This document shows, piece after piece, positions 34,400 to 41,579 of a DNA stretch of 64,000 nt. The DNA is from JBGTBQ01 sp041749275. GTDB lineage: Bacteria; Acidobacteriota; Blastocatellia; Pyrinomonadales; Pyrinomonadaceae. The DNA is taken from contig JBGTBQ010000470.1 in the NCBI GenBank assembly GCA_041749275.1, forward strand, positions 17,050 through 81,049. The letters run 5' to 3'. The first letter of the stretch is position 1. Every line of letters starts with the position of its first letter. A model generated the notes under the pieces. The model worked only from the letters and a program-made list of their open reading frames with translations. It did no database searches and was not told the origin of the DNA. Made by a program: the position numbers and the translations under genes.

Positions 34400-35593
34400 A
34401 TGAATGAACACACGGAGAAGAACGGGAATGACGCAAGCTCTCCACGCCGCGAGCACGAGTTGCTCCTGCATTGCGCCCGTTCGCTCGCCGATGACGAAAC
34501 GAAGGAGAAAATCAGGGGGCTGGTACGGGAAGGGATTGATTTTGATTACCTCATACAGTTGGCGCGGCGGCATTTGATTCTCCCGCTCCTTTTTCACCAA
34601 CTGAATAAGTCCGTCTCGGAGATAGTTCCTCCCGCATATCTTCAAAATCTGAAAAAATCTTACCGGGACAATGCCGCCCGAAACCTCTATCATGCGGGAG
34701 AACTTCAAAGGATACTCGATGCATTTTCAGTGGAGGGAATCGAAGTCGTTCCTTTCAAAGGACCGACCCTTGCACTCTTCGCATATCGCGATCTTTCGTT
34801 GCGAAGGTTCATAGACCTCGACCTCCTCGTCCGCCGCCAAGACATCCGAGGGGCGAAGGAGGTGCTGATCTCAAGAGGTTACCAACTGTTCCCCGCGCTG
34901 ACGCCCGCGCAGGAATCCTTGCTGCTCAACGGGCAACATGCCCTTCAATTCATCCGCGAAGGCGGGAACCTGATCGTCGAGCTTCACTGGTCAATCGTCC
35001 CAAGAAAATTCGCCGAGTCGGTGTGTGCCGAAGACATGTGGGGCCGCATCGTTAAGAAGAGGATGAACGGGTCGGAAGTGTTTTCGCTTTCGACCGAAGA
35101 CCTCTTGTTGGGGCTTTGCGTGCATGGGACGAAGCACCTGTGGGAGAGGCTGATTTGGATATGCGATATCGCCGAATTGTTAAATTCATCCCCCGACTTG
35201 AAATGGGCGGAAGTTATGGAACGGGCGCGAGTCGCCGGAGTGGAGCGTATGCTACTGCTCGGACTGTTGCTCGCCGCTGAATTACTCGGCGCGGCCCTTC
35301 CGGACGAAATAAAGGGGAAAGCGGCCCGTGACGCGGAAATTTGTCATTTGACATCATTGGTCCGCGCACGGCTCTTCGACGGGGCGGATTATAAACAGGC
35401 TGGGTTTATCCAAAACATCCGCTTCAATTTGCTGGCGCGACAAGGCTGGCGCGACAGAATCCGCTATTATGGTTTCATCCTGTCCCCGACTGACGGGGAC
35501 ATCGCGGCCTTACGACTGCCCTCGGCACTATCGTTTATGTATTACTTTCTAAGACCTTTACGTCTTCTTATCAAGGGGGAAGCAGGGCATTAG
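34400..35593 (+). CDS. NTP_transf_5-type nucleotidyltransferase family protein
   Basis: A 397-residue protein of the uncharacterised nucleotidyltransferase family PF14907. The recognisable core is GIEVVPFKGPTLALFAYRDLSLRRFIDLDLLVRRQDIRGAKEVLISRGYQL (about 113-165): a Lys-Gly followed by a D-x-D pair (IDLDLLV) in the place of nucleotidyltransferase catalytic acidic residues. Later, LIVELHWSIVPRKFAES and LLLGLCVHGTKHLWERLIWICDIAEL are also typical. Such genes occur in some lasso-peptide and related RiPP clusters next to HPr-kinase-like, PqqD-like and B2-like genes. That is the setting here. The substrate is unknown; nucleotidyl transfer to a peptide is a guess. Confidence 0.8.
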   Translation: MNEHTEKNGNDASSPRREHELLLHCARSLADDETKEKIRGLVREGIDFDYLIQLARRHLILPLLFHQLNKSVSEIVPPAYLQNLKKSYRDNAARNLYHAGELQRILDAFSVEGIEVVPFKGPTLALFAYRDLSLRRFIDLDLLVRRQDIRGAKEVLISRGYQLFPALTPAQESLLLNGQHALQFIREGGNLIVELHWSIVPRKFAESVCAEDMWGRIVKKRMNGSEVFSLSTEDLLLGLCVHGTKHLWERLIWICDIAELLNSSPDLKWAEVMERARVAGVERMLLLGLLLAAELLGAALPDEIKGKAARDAEICHLTSLVRARLFDGADYKQAGFIQNIRFNLLARQGWRDRIRYYGFILSPTDGDIAALRLPSALSFMYYFLRPLRLLIKGEAGH

Positions 35594-35914
35594 AGAACGA
35601 GTGGGCTTGCCGTGAGAACGAGTTGGCGGCGAACGGTTTCGCACTAATTGCGGGCGTTCGGGGAACTCATTTGAGAAGGGAAGAATTGGCTAAGGATGGG
35701 TAAAAGGGGGCCGGTGAGGTACTTTCAGAGTCATTAAAACGTGAGGTTTACGTTGACGCTTCTCCTCAAATTGTGTTAGCTTCCGCTTATCCGCTAGATA
35801 CCCTCGTGTAGGACGCCGCTAATAGGAATTATTACGAAGCTTTTAGAGGGCGCGAAGGTTTGGGTATGGTTATTCTGGAGTGTACTTTAAGGTTCAAAGG
35901 GTCTCAGTCAATAG
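35594..35914. other. Leader region of the RiPP-like locus
   Basis: About 320 bases without a gene. It is AT-richer than its surroundings and probably holds the promoter of the STN-like gene and the precursor genes. A TTGACG hexamer at 35753-35758 is a fair -35, but no good -10 follows at the right distance. No hairpin was seen. Confidence 0.4.
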
Positions 35915-36775
35915 ATGAGTAAATTTTTTATCAGTTCAAAGTGTGTCTTGTTTTATTCCTTGCTGGCGATGGTGCTTTTTGTGTCTACGACAACAGCACA
36001 GGAGCAACCGGCGCGTACCGGCGCTAAACCGGCGGGCGAGGTTGAGCAAGAGCACACAAACAGTCAGGAAAAAGGGGAGAAGGGAAAACAGGCATGGACG
36101 GTGGGGATGAGTAAGGAGACCCCGTCCACCTTCACGATCAAGGCGAAAGAAGCACGTTTAGGCGAGATCACCAACGACCTTTCGCGGAAGATCAAAGTTC
36201 CTTTCTTTGTCAGCCCGCTCCTCGCTAAACAGAACATCACGCTCGAATTCAGCGGCATGACGTTGGAAGGCACGCTTCGCATGCTGGCGCCGCAAGCGTA
36301 CATTGATTATGAGGTCGGTGGCGGAGACCAGTCCCAGCCCAAAGTCCTTGCCGTCTACCTCAACGCCTTTAATGAAAAACCGCCCTCACTGACCGAGGTG
36401 GTGAAAGGCAACTCGGAAGCGATTTTGATAGATGGCGACACCGAGGAAGGGGTGGGTGACGAAGAGGAAAAGAAGAAACGGGATGAGGCGAACCCCCTGA
36501 AGGTCAGCTACACCAAAAATGCACTGACCATTCGCGCGCGCAAACAGCCGCTCACCGTCGTCCTCTTCAAGGTCGCCAGCGAACTGGGCATCCCCTTCGA
36601 GATGCGCTACGAATCACCAGAGGTCGTGGACATAGATTACAACGACTACTCTGTCGTGCAAGCTTTACGCAGTCTATCTTCTTCCGTGCGTCTTTTTTAT
36701 CGCACGGACCTACAAACTTACGACGTGCAGCCGCTGCGGATCTTACTGGCGGCTCCAACCGCAGTTAAATACTGA
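35915..36775 (+). CDS. Secreted protein with tandem STN/secretin-N-like domains
   Basis: A 286-residue exported protein: a signal peptide with hydrophobic core at about 9-26 and cleavage near TTTAQ (residue 29), a charged linker, then a domain at about 60-135 (TFTIKAKEARLGEITNDLSRKIKVPFFVSPLLAKQNITLEFSGMTLEGTLRML) and a second at about 195-285 (LTIRARKQPLTVVLFKVASELGIPFEMRYESPEVVDIDYNDYSVVQALRSL). Both resemble the small STN / secretin N-terminal fold found in TonB-dependent receptors, FecR-linked proteins and secretins. Between them is an acidic stretch. It ends just before the first precursor gene and is probably in the same transcript, so it may take part in secretion or sensing of the peptide product. 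Function is inference. Confidence 0.65.
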   Translation: MSKFFISSKCVLFYSLLAMVLFVSTTTAQEQPARTGAKPAGEVEQEHTNSQEKGEKGKQAWTVGMSKETPSTFTIKAKEARLGEITNDLSRKIKVPFFVSPLLAKQNITLEFSGMTLEGTLRMLAPQAYIDYEVGGGDQSQPKVLAVYLNAFNEKPPSLTEVVKGNSEAILIDGDTEEGVGDEEEKKKRDEANPLKVSYTKNALTIRARKQPLTVVLFKVASELGIPFEMRYESPEVVDIDYNDYSVVQALRSLSSSVRLFYRTDLQTYDVQPLRILLAAPTAVKY

Positions 36776-36809
36776 GATGACAACCAACCGGTTGAGGAGG
36801 CGAGCTACA

Positions 36810-36995
36810 TTGAGCACCAAGAACACAACAGCCACGGTAATAAATTATAATGCCGCGAGCGCAGTAGAAGTTGAAGAGCCGCGGCTGGAACTTGACCGCA
36901 AGCAACAATTTCTTGAGCCGGAAATCTCCACCCCGGTAGACGTGCTCGAAGCAACGACCTTTTTTCAGGCTGCGACCAGCGGCGCTACCAACTAG
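36810..36995 (+). CDS. Putative RiPP precursor peptide 1 (61 aa)
   Basis: I place the start at the TTG at 36810, nine bases after GAGGAGG (36794-36800); an ATG at 36777 is in frame but has no ribosome binding site. The 61-residue product has a variable N-terminal part (STKNTTATVINYNAASAVEV) and a C-terminal 26 residues identical to those of the next gene. These include FLEPEISTPVDVLEAT (residues 34-49), which matches the lasso-peptide leader pattern of aromatic-x-x-P-x-I/L with a Thr at position 16; only the usual Gly at position 10 is Val. The tail after it, T then FFQAATSGATN, would be an 11-residue core if cleaved as in lasso peptides. It has no Asp or Glu, so it cannot form the usual lasso macrolactam. 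Confidence 0.8.
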   Translation: MSTKNTTATVINYNAASAVEVEEPRLELDRKQQFLEPEISTPVDVLEATTFFQAATSGATN

Positions 36996-37224
36996 AAATC
37001 ATCCCAAAGAAATCTGAATCCACTTGAGGAGGATTGACACCTTGGACGAGCAAATAATTTTCGACGGAAAGCGGTCTGTCCAGAAAGTTGAAATGGACGG
37101 AAGAGGCAACGAGGTTCCGGCCACCCGAAGGAATATTTTCGTGGAACCGGAAATCTCCACCCCGGTAGACGTGCTCGAAGCAACGACCTTCTTTCAGGCT
37201 GCGACCAGCGGCGCCACCAATTAG
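36915..37224 (+). repeat. 81-nt direct repeat encoding the shared precursor C-terminus
   Basis: Copy one is 36915-36995 and copy two is 37144-37224. They match at 77 of 81 positions and end with the same TAG stop. The ribosome binding site and TTG start regions (36794-36812 and 37026-37044) are also alike, while the sequence between is diverged. Confidence 0.9.
37042..37224 (+). CDS. Putative RiPP precursor peptide 2 (60 aa)
   Basis: The start is the TTG at 37042, nine bases after GAGGAGG (37026-37032), the same arrangement as precursor 1; a TTG at 37024 lies before the ribosome binding site and is rejected. The 60-residue product begins DEQIIFDGKRSVQKVEMDGR, unrelated to precursor 1, and ends with the same 26 residues: FVEPEISTPVDVLEAT for the leader motif and FFQAATSGATN for the tail. 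Over the last 81 nucleotides the two genes differ at four positions, all synonymous (GAG/GAA, TTT/TTC, GCT/GCC, AAC/AAT). The pair therefore shows either recent copying or strong constraint on the C-terminal protein sequence. Confidence 0.8.
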   Translation: MDEQIIFDGKRSVQKVEMDGRGNEVPATRRNIFVEPEISTPVDVLEATTFFQAATSGATN

Positions 37225-37328
37225 CGAAATGAAGAATGGTAGGAATACGAAGGCAAAGTTGATGAACACGTAAAGCCTCGCTGTCCATCCGACACGAAGT
37301 ACAGCTTGGCCGGCGCCAGCGCCAGTGA

Positions 37329-37403
37329 TGGAGGGATGAGAAGTTCAACGAGCCGGACATTTCGGTTTCAGTAAACGTGCTCGAATTCAATACCTTCTGC
37401 TAG
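37329..37403 (+). pseudogene. Decayed third precursor copy
   Basis: In frame from 37341 the sequence reads KFNEPDISVSVNVLEFNTFC then TAG at 37401. Aligned with the intact copies, F-x-E-P-(E/D)-I-S-x-x-V-(D/N)-V-L-E-x-x-T-F is kept, and the codon that is CAG (Gln) in the intact copies is the TAG stop here. Beyond it the frame continues S-I-I-S-G-V-S, echoing the A-A-T-S-G-A-T of the others. An in-frame stop at 37326 and a likely frameshift cut it off from any start codon. It is a degenerate relic, or, less likely, a shortened peptide read from a start I cannot see. Confidence 0.65.
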
Positions 37404-37472
37404 AGCATCATCAGCGGCGTTTCACTCTCTTGTTTAGTTGAGAAGGGGCGAGACGATTTCCCTGCTGCCGCA

Positions 37473-38495
37473 ATGAATACCCTCTCTATCCCTGCCCGAC
37501 CGGCGCTCCAAAGGTTTTACAGGGTCGCCGGTCGTTTTCTATTGGTTGCGGCGGACGATATCTGGTCGGCTGAAGCCTTTTCACGTTTCTTCGACGGCTG
37601 GTATTTTTCTCCGTCCGATGCCGGCGACGGCCTCAACCCGGATGCGGTCATCAGGATTAATCGCCGCCAGCCCCTGCCGCAACTTCCTCCCGACCTCCAG
37701 AGTTACGAACTGCCCGGAGACGGTTATTGTCACTCCGACGGGACAGCTTTTTATATCGAATTCGGCTCCTCCCTGATTGCCCTCACAGGTGATTGCTCGT
37801 CCGAGGTCGAGGTGTGGTTGGGCGCTGAGTCGGAAGGCGACTCAACCGTACTCGCCAGTGTCGTGTCATTTGCTGTCTCGTCGGCTCTCCGGAGATGCGG
37901 GGTTTACGAGCTTCACAGCGGCGGCGTGTCTGAACCGGATTCCGGAAAGGGCGCGTTAATCATCGGCGCTTCGGGCAGCGGAAAATCCACACTAACATTG
38001 CAACTCGCGTCGGTCGGTTGGGGCTACCTCTCCGACGATGTGCTTCTCCTCCATGAGGTGAAGGGATTGGTCGAGGCGTGGGGTCTTCGACGTGATTTCG
38101 CCGTGACGGAAGAGACGTTGGCCGCAAGCGGCATCCAACAACTTAAGGTTGGCGTCGGCGGCCCACATCAGGCTTTTGACTCTGATAAGCGCAGACTGCC
38201 GCCGGGGGAACTGTTCCCGACGGGTCACGTCGCTCAGTGCGCTCCATCTACAATCTTCTTCCCGGTCATTACGGGCGAGCCGGAGAGCCGGGTCGAGTTG
38301 CTATCTCAGGCGGAAGCGATGTCGCGTCTCATCAGGATGTGCCCGTGGGCTTCATTTGACGAATGTTCGGCAGGGGGGCATTTACGGCTCCTCGCTCAAC
38401 TCGTCAGGCAATGCCGGTCCTTCGAGGTCTTCGCCGGTCGGGATTTGTTGAATGATCCTACACTCGCCGCACGATTGATCCGCGAGCGGGTCTGA
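37473..38495 (+). CDS. HPr kinase-like P-loop protein of a RiPP locus
   Basis: A 340-residue protein with the Walker A loop GASGSGKST at 165-173, followed by LTLQLASVGWGYLSDDVLLL (with the D-D acidic pair) as in the C-terminal domain of HPr kinase/phosphorylase. The 150 residues ahead of it are alpha-beta and not conserved. Shorter relatives, such as the lasso-peptide kinase family, phosphorylate a C-terminal Ser of the peptide. Both precursors end in SGATN, where Ser and Thr are available, so it may act on the tail. Others of this type only bind GTP or ATP and assist glycan or peptide assembly. It starts at the ATG at 37473, just after the decayed third precursor. Confidence 0.78.
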   Translation: MNTLSIPARPALQRFYRVAGRFLLVAADDIWSAEAFSRFFDGWYFSPSDAGDGLNPDAVIRINRRQPLPQLPPDLQSYELPGDGYCHSDGTAFYIEFGSSLIALTGDCSSEVEVWLGAESEGDSTVLASVVSFAVSSALRRCGVYELHSGGVSEPDSGKGALIIGASGSGKSTLTLQLASVGWGYLSDDVLLLHEVKGLVEAWGLRRDFAVTEETLAASGIQQLKVGVGGPHQAFDSDKRRLPPGELFPTGHVAQCAPSTIFFPVITGEPESRVELLSQAEAMSRLIRMCPWASFDECSAGGHLRLLAQLVRQCRSFEVFAGRDLLNDPTLAARLIRERV

Positions 38496-38506
38496 TTCAG
38501 GCTGTT

Positions 38507-39583
38507 ATGGAAACCATCTCAACGGCTCCCGGAAATGATTACGGCCCGCGCAGGTTGAGCGTCGAGCTGACGAACATCTGCAATCTCCATTGCAGTTATT
38601 GCCTGCGCGATGAGGATGCGCTCTATCACACACCCGCGAACTTTTTCCCCCTCGAACTTTTTCACCGTATCACACGGGAGGCGCGCGAAGTAGCCGGCGT
38701 CACACACGTGATGCTGACTGGCGGCGAGCCGACATTGCATCCACGTTTTGGAGAGGTGTTGGAGGCCGCCGGTCTCGAAGGATTGAAAGCGAGTTTCGTT
38801 ACAAACGGGTGGCATTTTGAACGCATCTGGCCCGTCTTGAAAGAGCACCCCGGAGTTGTCACGCACGTCGCGTTTAGTATAGACGGCGCGACACGTGAGG
38901 CGCACGACCGCTGGCGTGGTGAAGGCTCGTTCGTCCGGTTGGTGCGTGCCATCACCAGATGCCGGATGGGTGGTATGCCTTTCAGCGTCAAGTGCGGCAT
39001 TCGCCGCGACACCGTCCCGCGGCTTGAGCAACTCGCAATCTTCGCCGCGCGGATGGGCGCCGAATCACTCTTCTTCGACCACGTCATGCCGACCTCGGCG
39101 GGCGTCGAAGATGAGTCGGCATTGAGCCTCGAAGAGCGCACACAAGCCGAGCAGGAGATCGCGACGCTCGCGCAAATCTTCAAGATGCGAATCGGGATCA
39201 ACGTCGGCTATTACAACGTTGATCCCGCGCCGCCTTGTTCCGCGCTGGCCGGCGTGAGCTTTAACGTGGATTACAAAGGGCGTCTCTCTTTGTGTTGTAA
39301 CCTGTCGGGCTTTCGCGGGGCGGTCGGCGAGGGCGATGTCGTCGCCGATCTCAACGAAGAGGGTTTCGCGACGGCATACACGCGGCTCAATTTGGTTGCC
39401 GAGAAACAACTAGAGAGACGGCGAGAGGCGCTTGCGCGGCTGGCTGAGGCCGACGTGAAGGATGATTTATATACCGGCTCGCCCTGCCTCTTCTGTTTGA
39501 AAACGCTCGGAAAAATTCCCTGGAGTTCGGCCACGGGAGGCGACCTTTCGCGGCGCACTTTGCCGGTCATCGTACTAGCTTAG
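38507..39583 (+). CDS. Radical SAM/SPASM-like peptide maturase
   Basis: A 358-residue radical SAM enzyme. The 4Fe-4S motif is CNLHCSYC (C25, C29, C32), followed by a GGEP SAM-binding motif in MLTGGEPTLHP. The C-terminal part carries further cysteines suited to an auxiliary cluster: C244, the pair C263-C264 in SLCCNLSGF, and C327/C330 in PCLFCLK, as in SPASM or twitch domains. Such enzymes make C-C, thioether, epimerised or decarboxylated residues in RiPP precursors. The gene follows the HPr-kinase-like gene by 11 bases and precedes the sulfotransferase gene by 9, so the three are one operon. It is the best candidate for the main peptide-modifying enzyme. Confidence 0.85.
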   Translation: METISTAPGNDYGPRRLSVELTNICNLHCSYCLRDEDALYHTPANFFPLELFHRITREAREVAGVTHVMLTGGEPTLHPRFGEVLEAAGLEGLKASFVTNGWHFERIWPVLKEHPGVVTHVAFSIDGATREAHDRWRGEGSFVRLVRAITRCRMGGMPFSVKCGIRRDTVPRLEQLAIFAARMGAESLFFDHVMPTSAGVEDESALSLEERTQAEQEIATLAQIFKMRIGINVGYYNVDPAPPCSALAGVSFNVDYKGRLSLCCNLSGFRGAVGEGDVVADLNEEGFATAYTRLNLVAEKQLERRREALARLAEADVKDDLYTGSPCLFCLKTLGKIPWSSATGGDLSRRTLPVIVLA

Positions 39584-39592
39584 AACCTCCGC

Positions 39593-40654
39593 ATGCGTTT
39601 GCAACTTTATGAAAACGTGCCTGACGGGAACAGTGCCCTTACACCCGCTGGTCTGATCGAGGTCGAGCGTTTGAAAGGCTGTTTGCCGGTGGATGCGTTG
39701 GTGTCGGACGGGCAGCCATATATCGAGTGGATGGAGATGTCGGATGTAACTTTATCCGAGCCTTTTTTCCAACAGACCGTGGAGAAGGCAAGAATGAAGC
39801 ATCCCGCGCGAAATGATTTCATCACCGACATCAACGCGCTGATCCAGTTTGAAAAACTGGCTGACTTTTTGCGTCCCACGGGTTTCATTTTTCACGCCTC
39901 GAGGTGCGGCTCGACGCTCGTCTCGAACGCCTGTCGCGCCTTGAGAGACACACTGGTCTTCTCGGAACCTTACGTCGTTGATAAATTGGTCGGGCAGTTT
40001 TTCACGATGGCTCAGGGTGAAGGTCTGTTGACGCATTTGTGGCAAATATTTCTGCGCGGCGCGGTCAGCGCGCTCGGCCAGCGCATGAGCGGGCAGGAGC
40101 GTCACTTCATCATCAAGTTCGCCTGTTGCGGAATCCTCCAGTTGAAGTTGATCCGGCGCATCTGGCCCGAAGTCCCGTGGGTATTCATCTACCGCGACCC
40201 GGTCGAGATCATGGTCTCGAATCTGAAAAACGTGCCGGATTGGATGCTGACTGAAGAGCAGCCGGAGCACACGTCGGCAATGCTCGAACTAACGCAGAGA
40301 GATGTCTCGCGGATGAGCAGGGATGAGTTTTGCGCGAGGGCGCTTGGCAAATTTTACGCGATGGCAGCCGAGCAGGCGGATGATCGAGCTATGCTCATCG
40401 CATATGAACAACTCTCGCCGGAAACCCTGTCCGAAGTGGCGAGCTTCTTCGGCGCCGCGCCCTCCGCCGCCGAAATGGATGAGATCACGCGCGTCTCACG
40501 CTTGTACTCGAAGGATTCGACGCGCGCTTTCGGGGGCGACGCGGACATTAAAAGACGCGCCGCTTCACCGTTGACTCTGGAAATGGCGGAGCGCTGGGCG
40601 GCTGAACCATTCGAACGCCTGCGGCGAAGGCACCGGCAATCTGTCGGTCATTGA
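39593..40654 (+). CDS. Sulfotransferase-like protein
   Basis: A 353-residue protein with the two PAPS-binding signatures of sulfotransferases: the 5'-phosphosulfate loop in FHASRCGSTLVSNA (about 100-113) and the 3'-phosphate motif in FIYRDPVEIMVSNLK (R201, D202, P203, with the later Ser). The first 90 residues are an additional domain without recognised family. If active it would sulfate a peptide side chain, sugar or lipid. It ends 42 bases before the PqqD-like gene, which has its own putative promoter. An APS-kinase remnant lies at the far left of the locus, so PAPS must come from elsewhere in the cell. Confidence 0.8.
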   Translation: MRLQLYENVPDGNSALTPAGLIEVERLKGCLPVDALVSDGQPYIEWMEMSDVTLSEPFFQQTVEKARMKHPARNDFITDINALIQFEKLADFLRPTGFIFHASRCGSTLVSNACRALRDTLVFSEPYVVDKLVGQFFTMAQGEGLLTHLWQIFLRGAVSALGQRMSGQERHFIIKFACCGILQLKLIRRIWPEVPWVFIYRDPVEIMVSNLKNVPDWMLTEEQPEHTSAMLELTQRDVSRMSRDEFCARALGKFYAMAAEQADDRAMLIAYEQLSPETLSEVASFFGAAPSAAEMDEITRVSRLYSKDSTRAFGGDADIKRRAASPLTLEMAERWAAEPFERLRRRHRQSVGH

Positions 40655-40678
40655 AGATGTGCGACCCGAATCTATAAT
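40651..40678 (+). promoter_or_regulatory. Putative sigma-70-type promoter of the PqqD-like gene
   Basis: TTGAAG at 40651-40656 and a perfect TATAAT at 40673-40678 are 16 bases apart. A start of transcription near 40685 would leave a short leader containing GGCGAGAG before the ATG at 40697. It lies across the stop codon of the sulfotransferase-like gene. Confidence 0.5.
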
Positions 40679-40696
40679 ATTTTAGGCGAGAGAACG

Positions 40697-40984
40697 ATGA
40701 CTGAAAGCAACCTGGCAACGAACACACCGGCGCCCTGCGACTACGTTGTATTCACCGAATTCGACGGTGGCGAGGGCGTTCTGGTTGATTTAAACACGAA
40801 GAAGTATTACCAACTGAACGAAACGGCGATGCTGGTGTGGCGGGCGCTCGAAAAACGGAAGAGCCGGGGCGAAATCACTGAAGAGATGATTGCTCTCTAC
40901 GATGTGACGGCGGAACACGCGAATTCGAGCGTCGAGCGACTCCTGCAAAAGTTTATGTCATACAAGCTGGTCCGGTCGAGCTAG
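40697..40984 (+). CDS. PqqD-like RiPP recognition element (lasso B1-like)
   Basis: A 95-residue PqqD-family protein: VLVDLNTKKYYQLNETAMLVWRALEK forms the beta-strands and first helix of the winged-helix RiPP recognition element, followed by EITEEMIALYDVTAEHANSSVERLLQKFMSYKLV. In lasso systems the equivalent B1 protein binds the leader motif Y-x-x-P-x-L, very like the F-x-E-P-E-I of the precursors here, and presents it to the B2 protease and other enzymes. It starts with ATG at 40697 and ends 31 bases before the next gene. Confidence 0.87.
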   Translation: MTESNLATNTPAPCDYVVFTEFDGGEGVLVDLNTKKYYQLNETAMLVWRALEKRKSRGEITEEMIALYDVTAEHANSSVERLLQKFMSYKLVRSS

Positions 40985-41015
40985 ACTTCAGAGCCAAAGT
41001 GTTGCGGCAATCGCC

Positions 41016-41579
41016 ATGAAAGTGGAGACATCTGTGCGGAGCGGAGATGAAGCTTGCCGCGAAGGCGAGAGAAGGTATTTGCTGCGATACACGATTCTGA
41101 CGGGCGCTCTATTCGTGCCGCTCGTGTTGGCGTTCGTCCTGCTCAGAAGCAGTTACCCGGTCGCGGCGTGGACGGTGATGCTGCCGCCGGATGCAACCCG
41201 ACCGGAGCGCACGTACTATATTCTGCGCGGCGAAACCATCTCCGGCGAGACCATTGACATTGCGCGGTCTGATCTCACAAACGTTTTATACTCACGCACG
41301 TGGTGGATGGTCGCGGCGACGGTAAACAATCAGAGCTTCTACCTCAAATCGCCGCATCCCGACAACGCACGTCTGCTGGCGGAGACGGAAGGCGGCGAGC
41401 CGCCGCGCGCCGCGCGCTTATTGCAACTACTCCGGGGGCTGGCAGCTATCTATAACCAGAAGCAGCCTGAACACTCGCCGAGACGTTTGAAGGCGATACG
41501 GCTGGACGCCAAACGGTGGGATAGCGCGCGTTTCGCCGATTATGACCGGTTCGTCGAGTCATGGCGCTTGGAACTCTGA
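41016..41579 (+). CDS. Single-span membrane protein of unknown function
   Basis: A 187-residue protein with one transmembrane helix (about 27-47, LTGALFVPLVLAFVLL). The part after it (about 50-187) is probably extracytoplasmic: beta strands with TYYILRGETISGETIDIARSDL and TWWMVAATVNNQSFYLKSPHPDNARLL, then a helical, basic end. No family is recognised. It overlaps the HTTM-DCC gene by 19 bases, and proteins of this layout are often found next to HTTM genes, so the two probably form a complex. It could assist oxidative or carboxylating modification on the outer face of the membrane; this is a guess. Confidence 0.7.
   Translation: MKVETSVRSGDEACREGERRYLLRYTILTGALFVPLVLAFVLLRSSYPVAAWTVMLPPDATRPERTYYILRGETISGETIDIARSDLTNVLYSRTWWMVAATVNNQSFYLKSPHPDNARLLAETEGGEPPRAARLLQLLRGLAAIYNQKQPEHSPRRLKAIRLDAKRWDSARFADYDRFVESWRLEL

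Noticed and set aside
37262..37272. ATG at 37262 as start of the third precursor
   Set aside because: It reaches a stop after three codons and is in another frame than the conserved motif.
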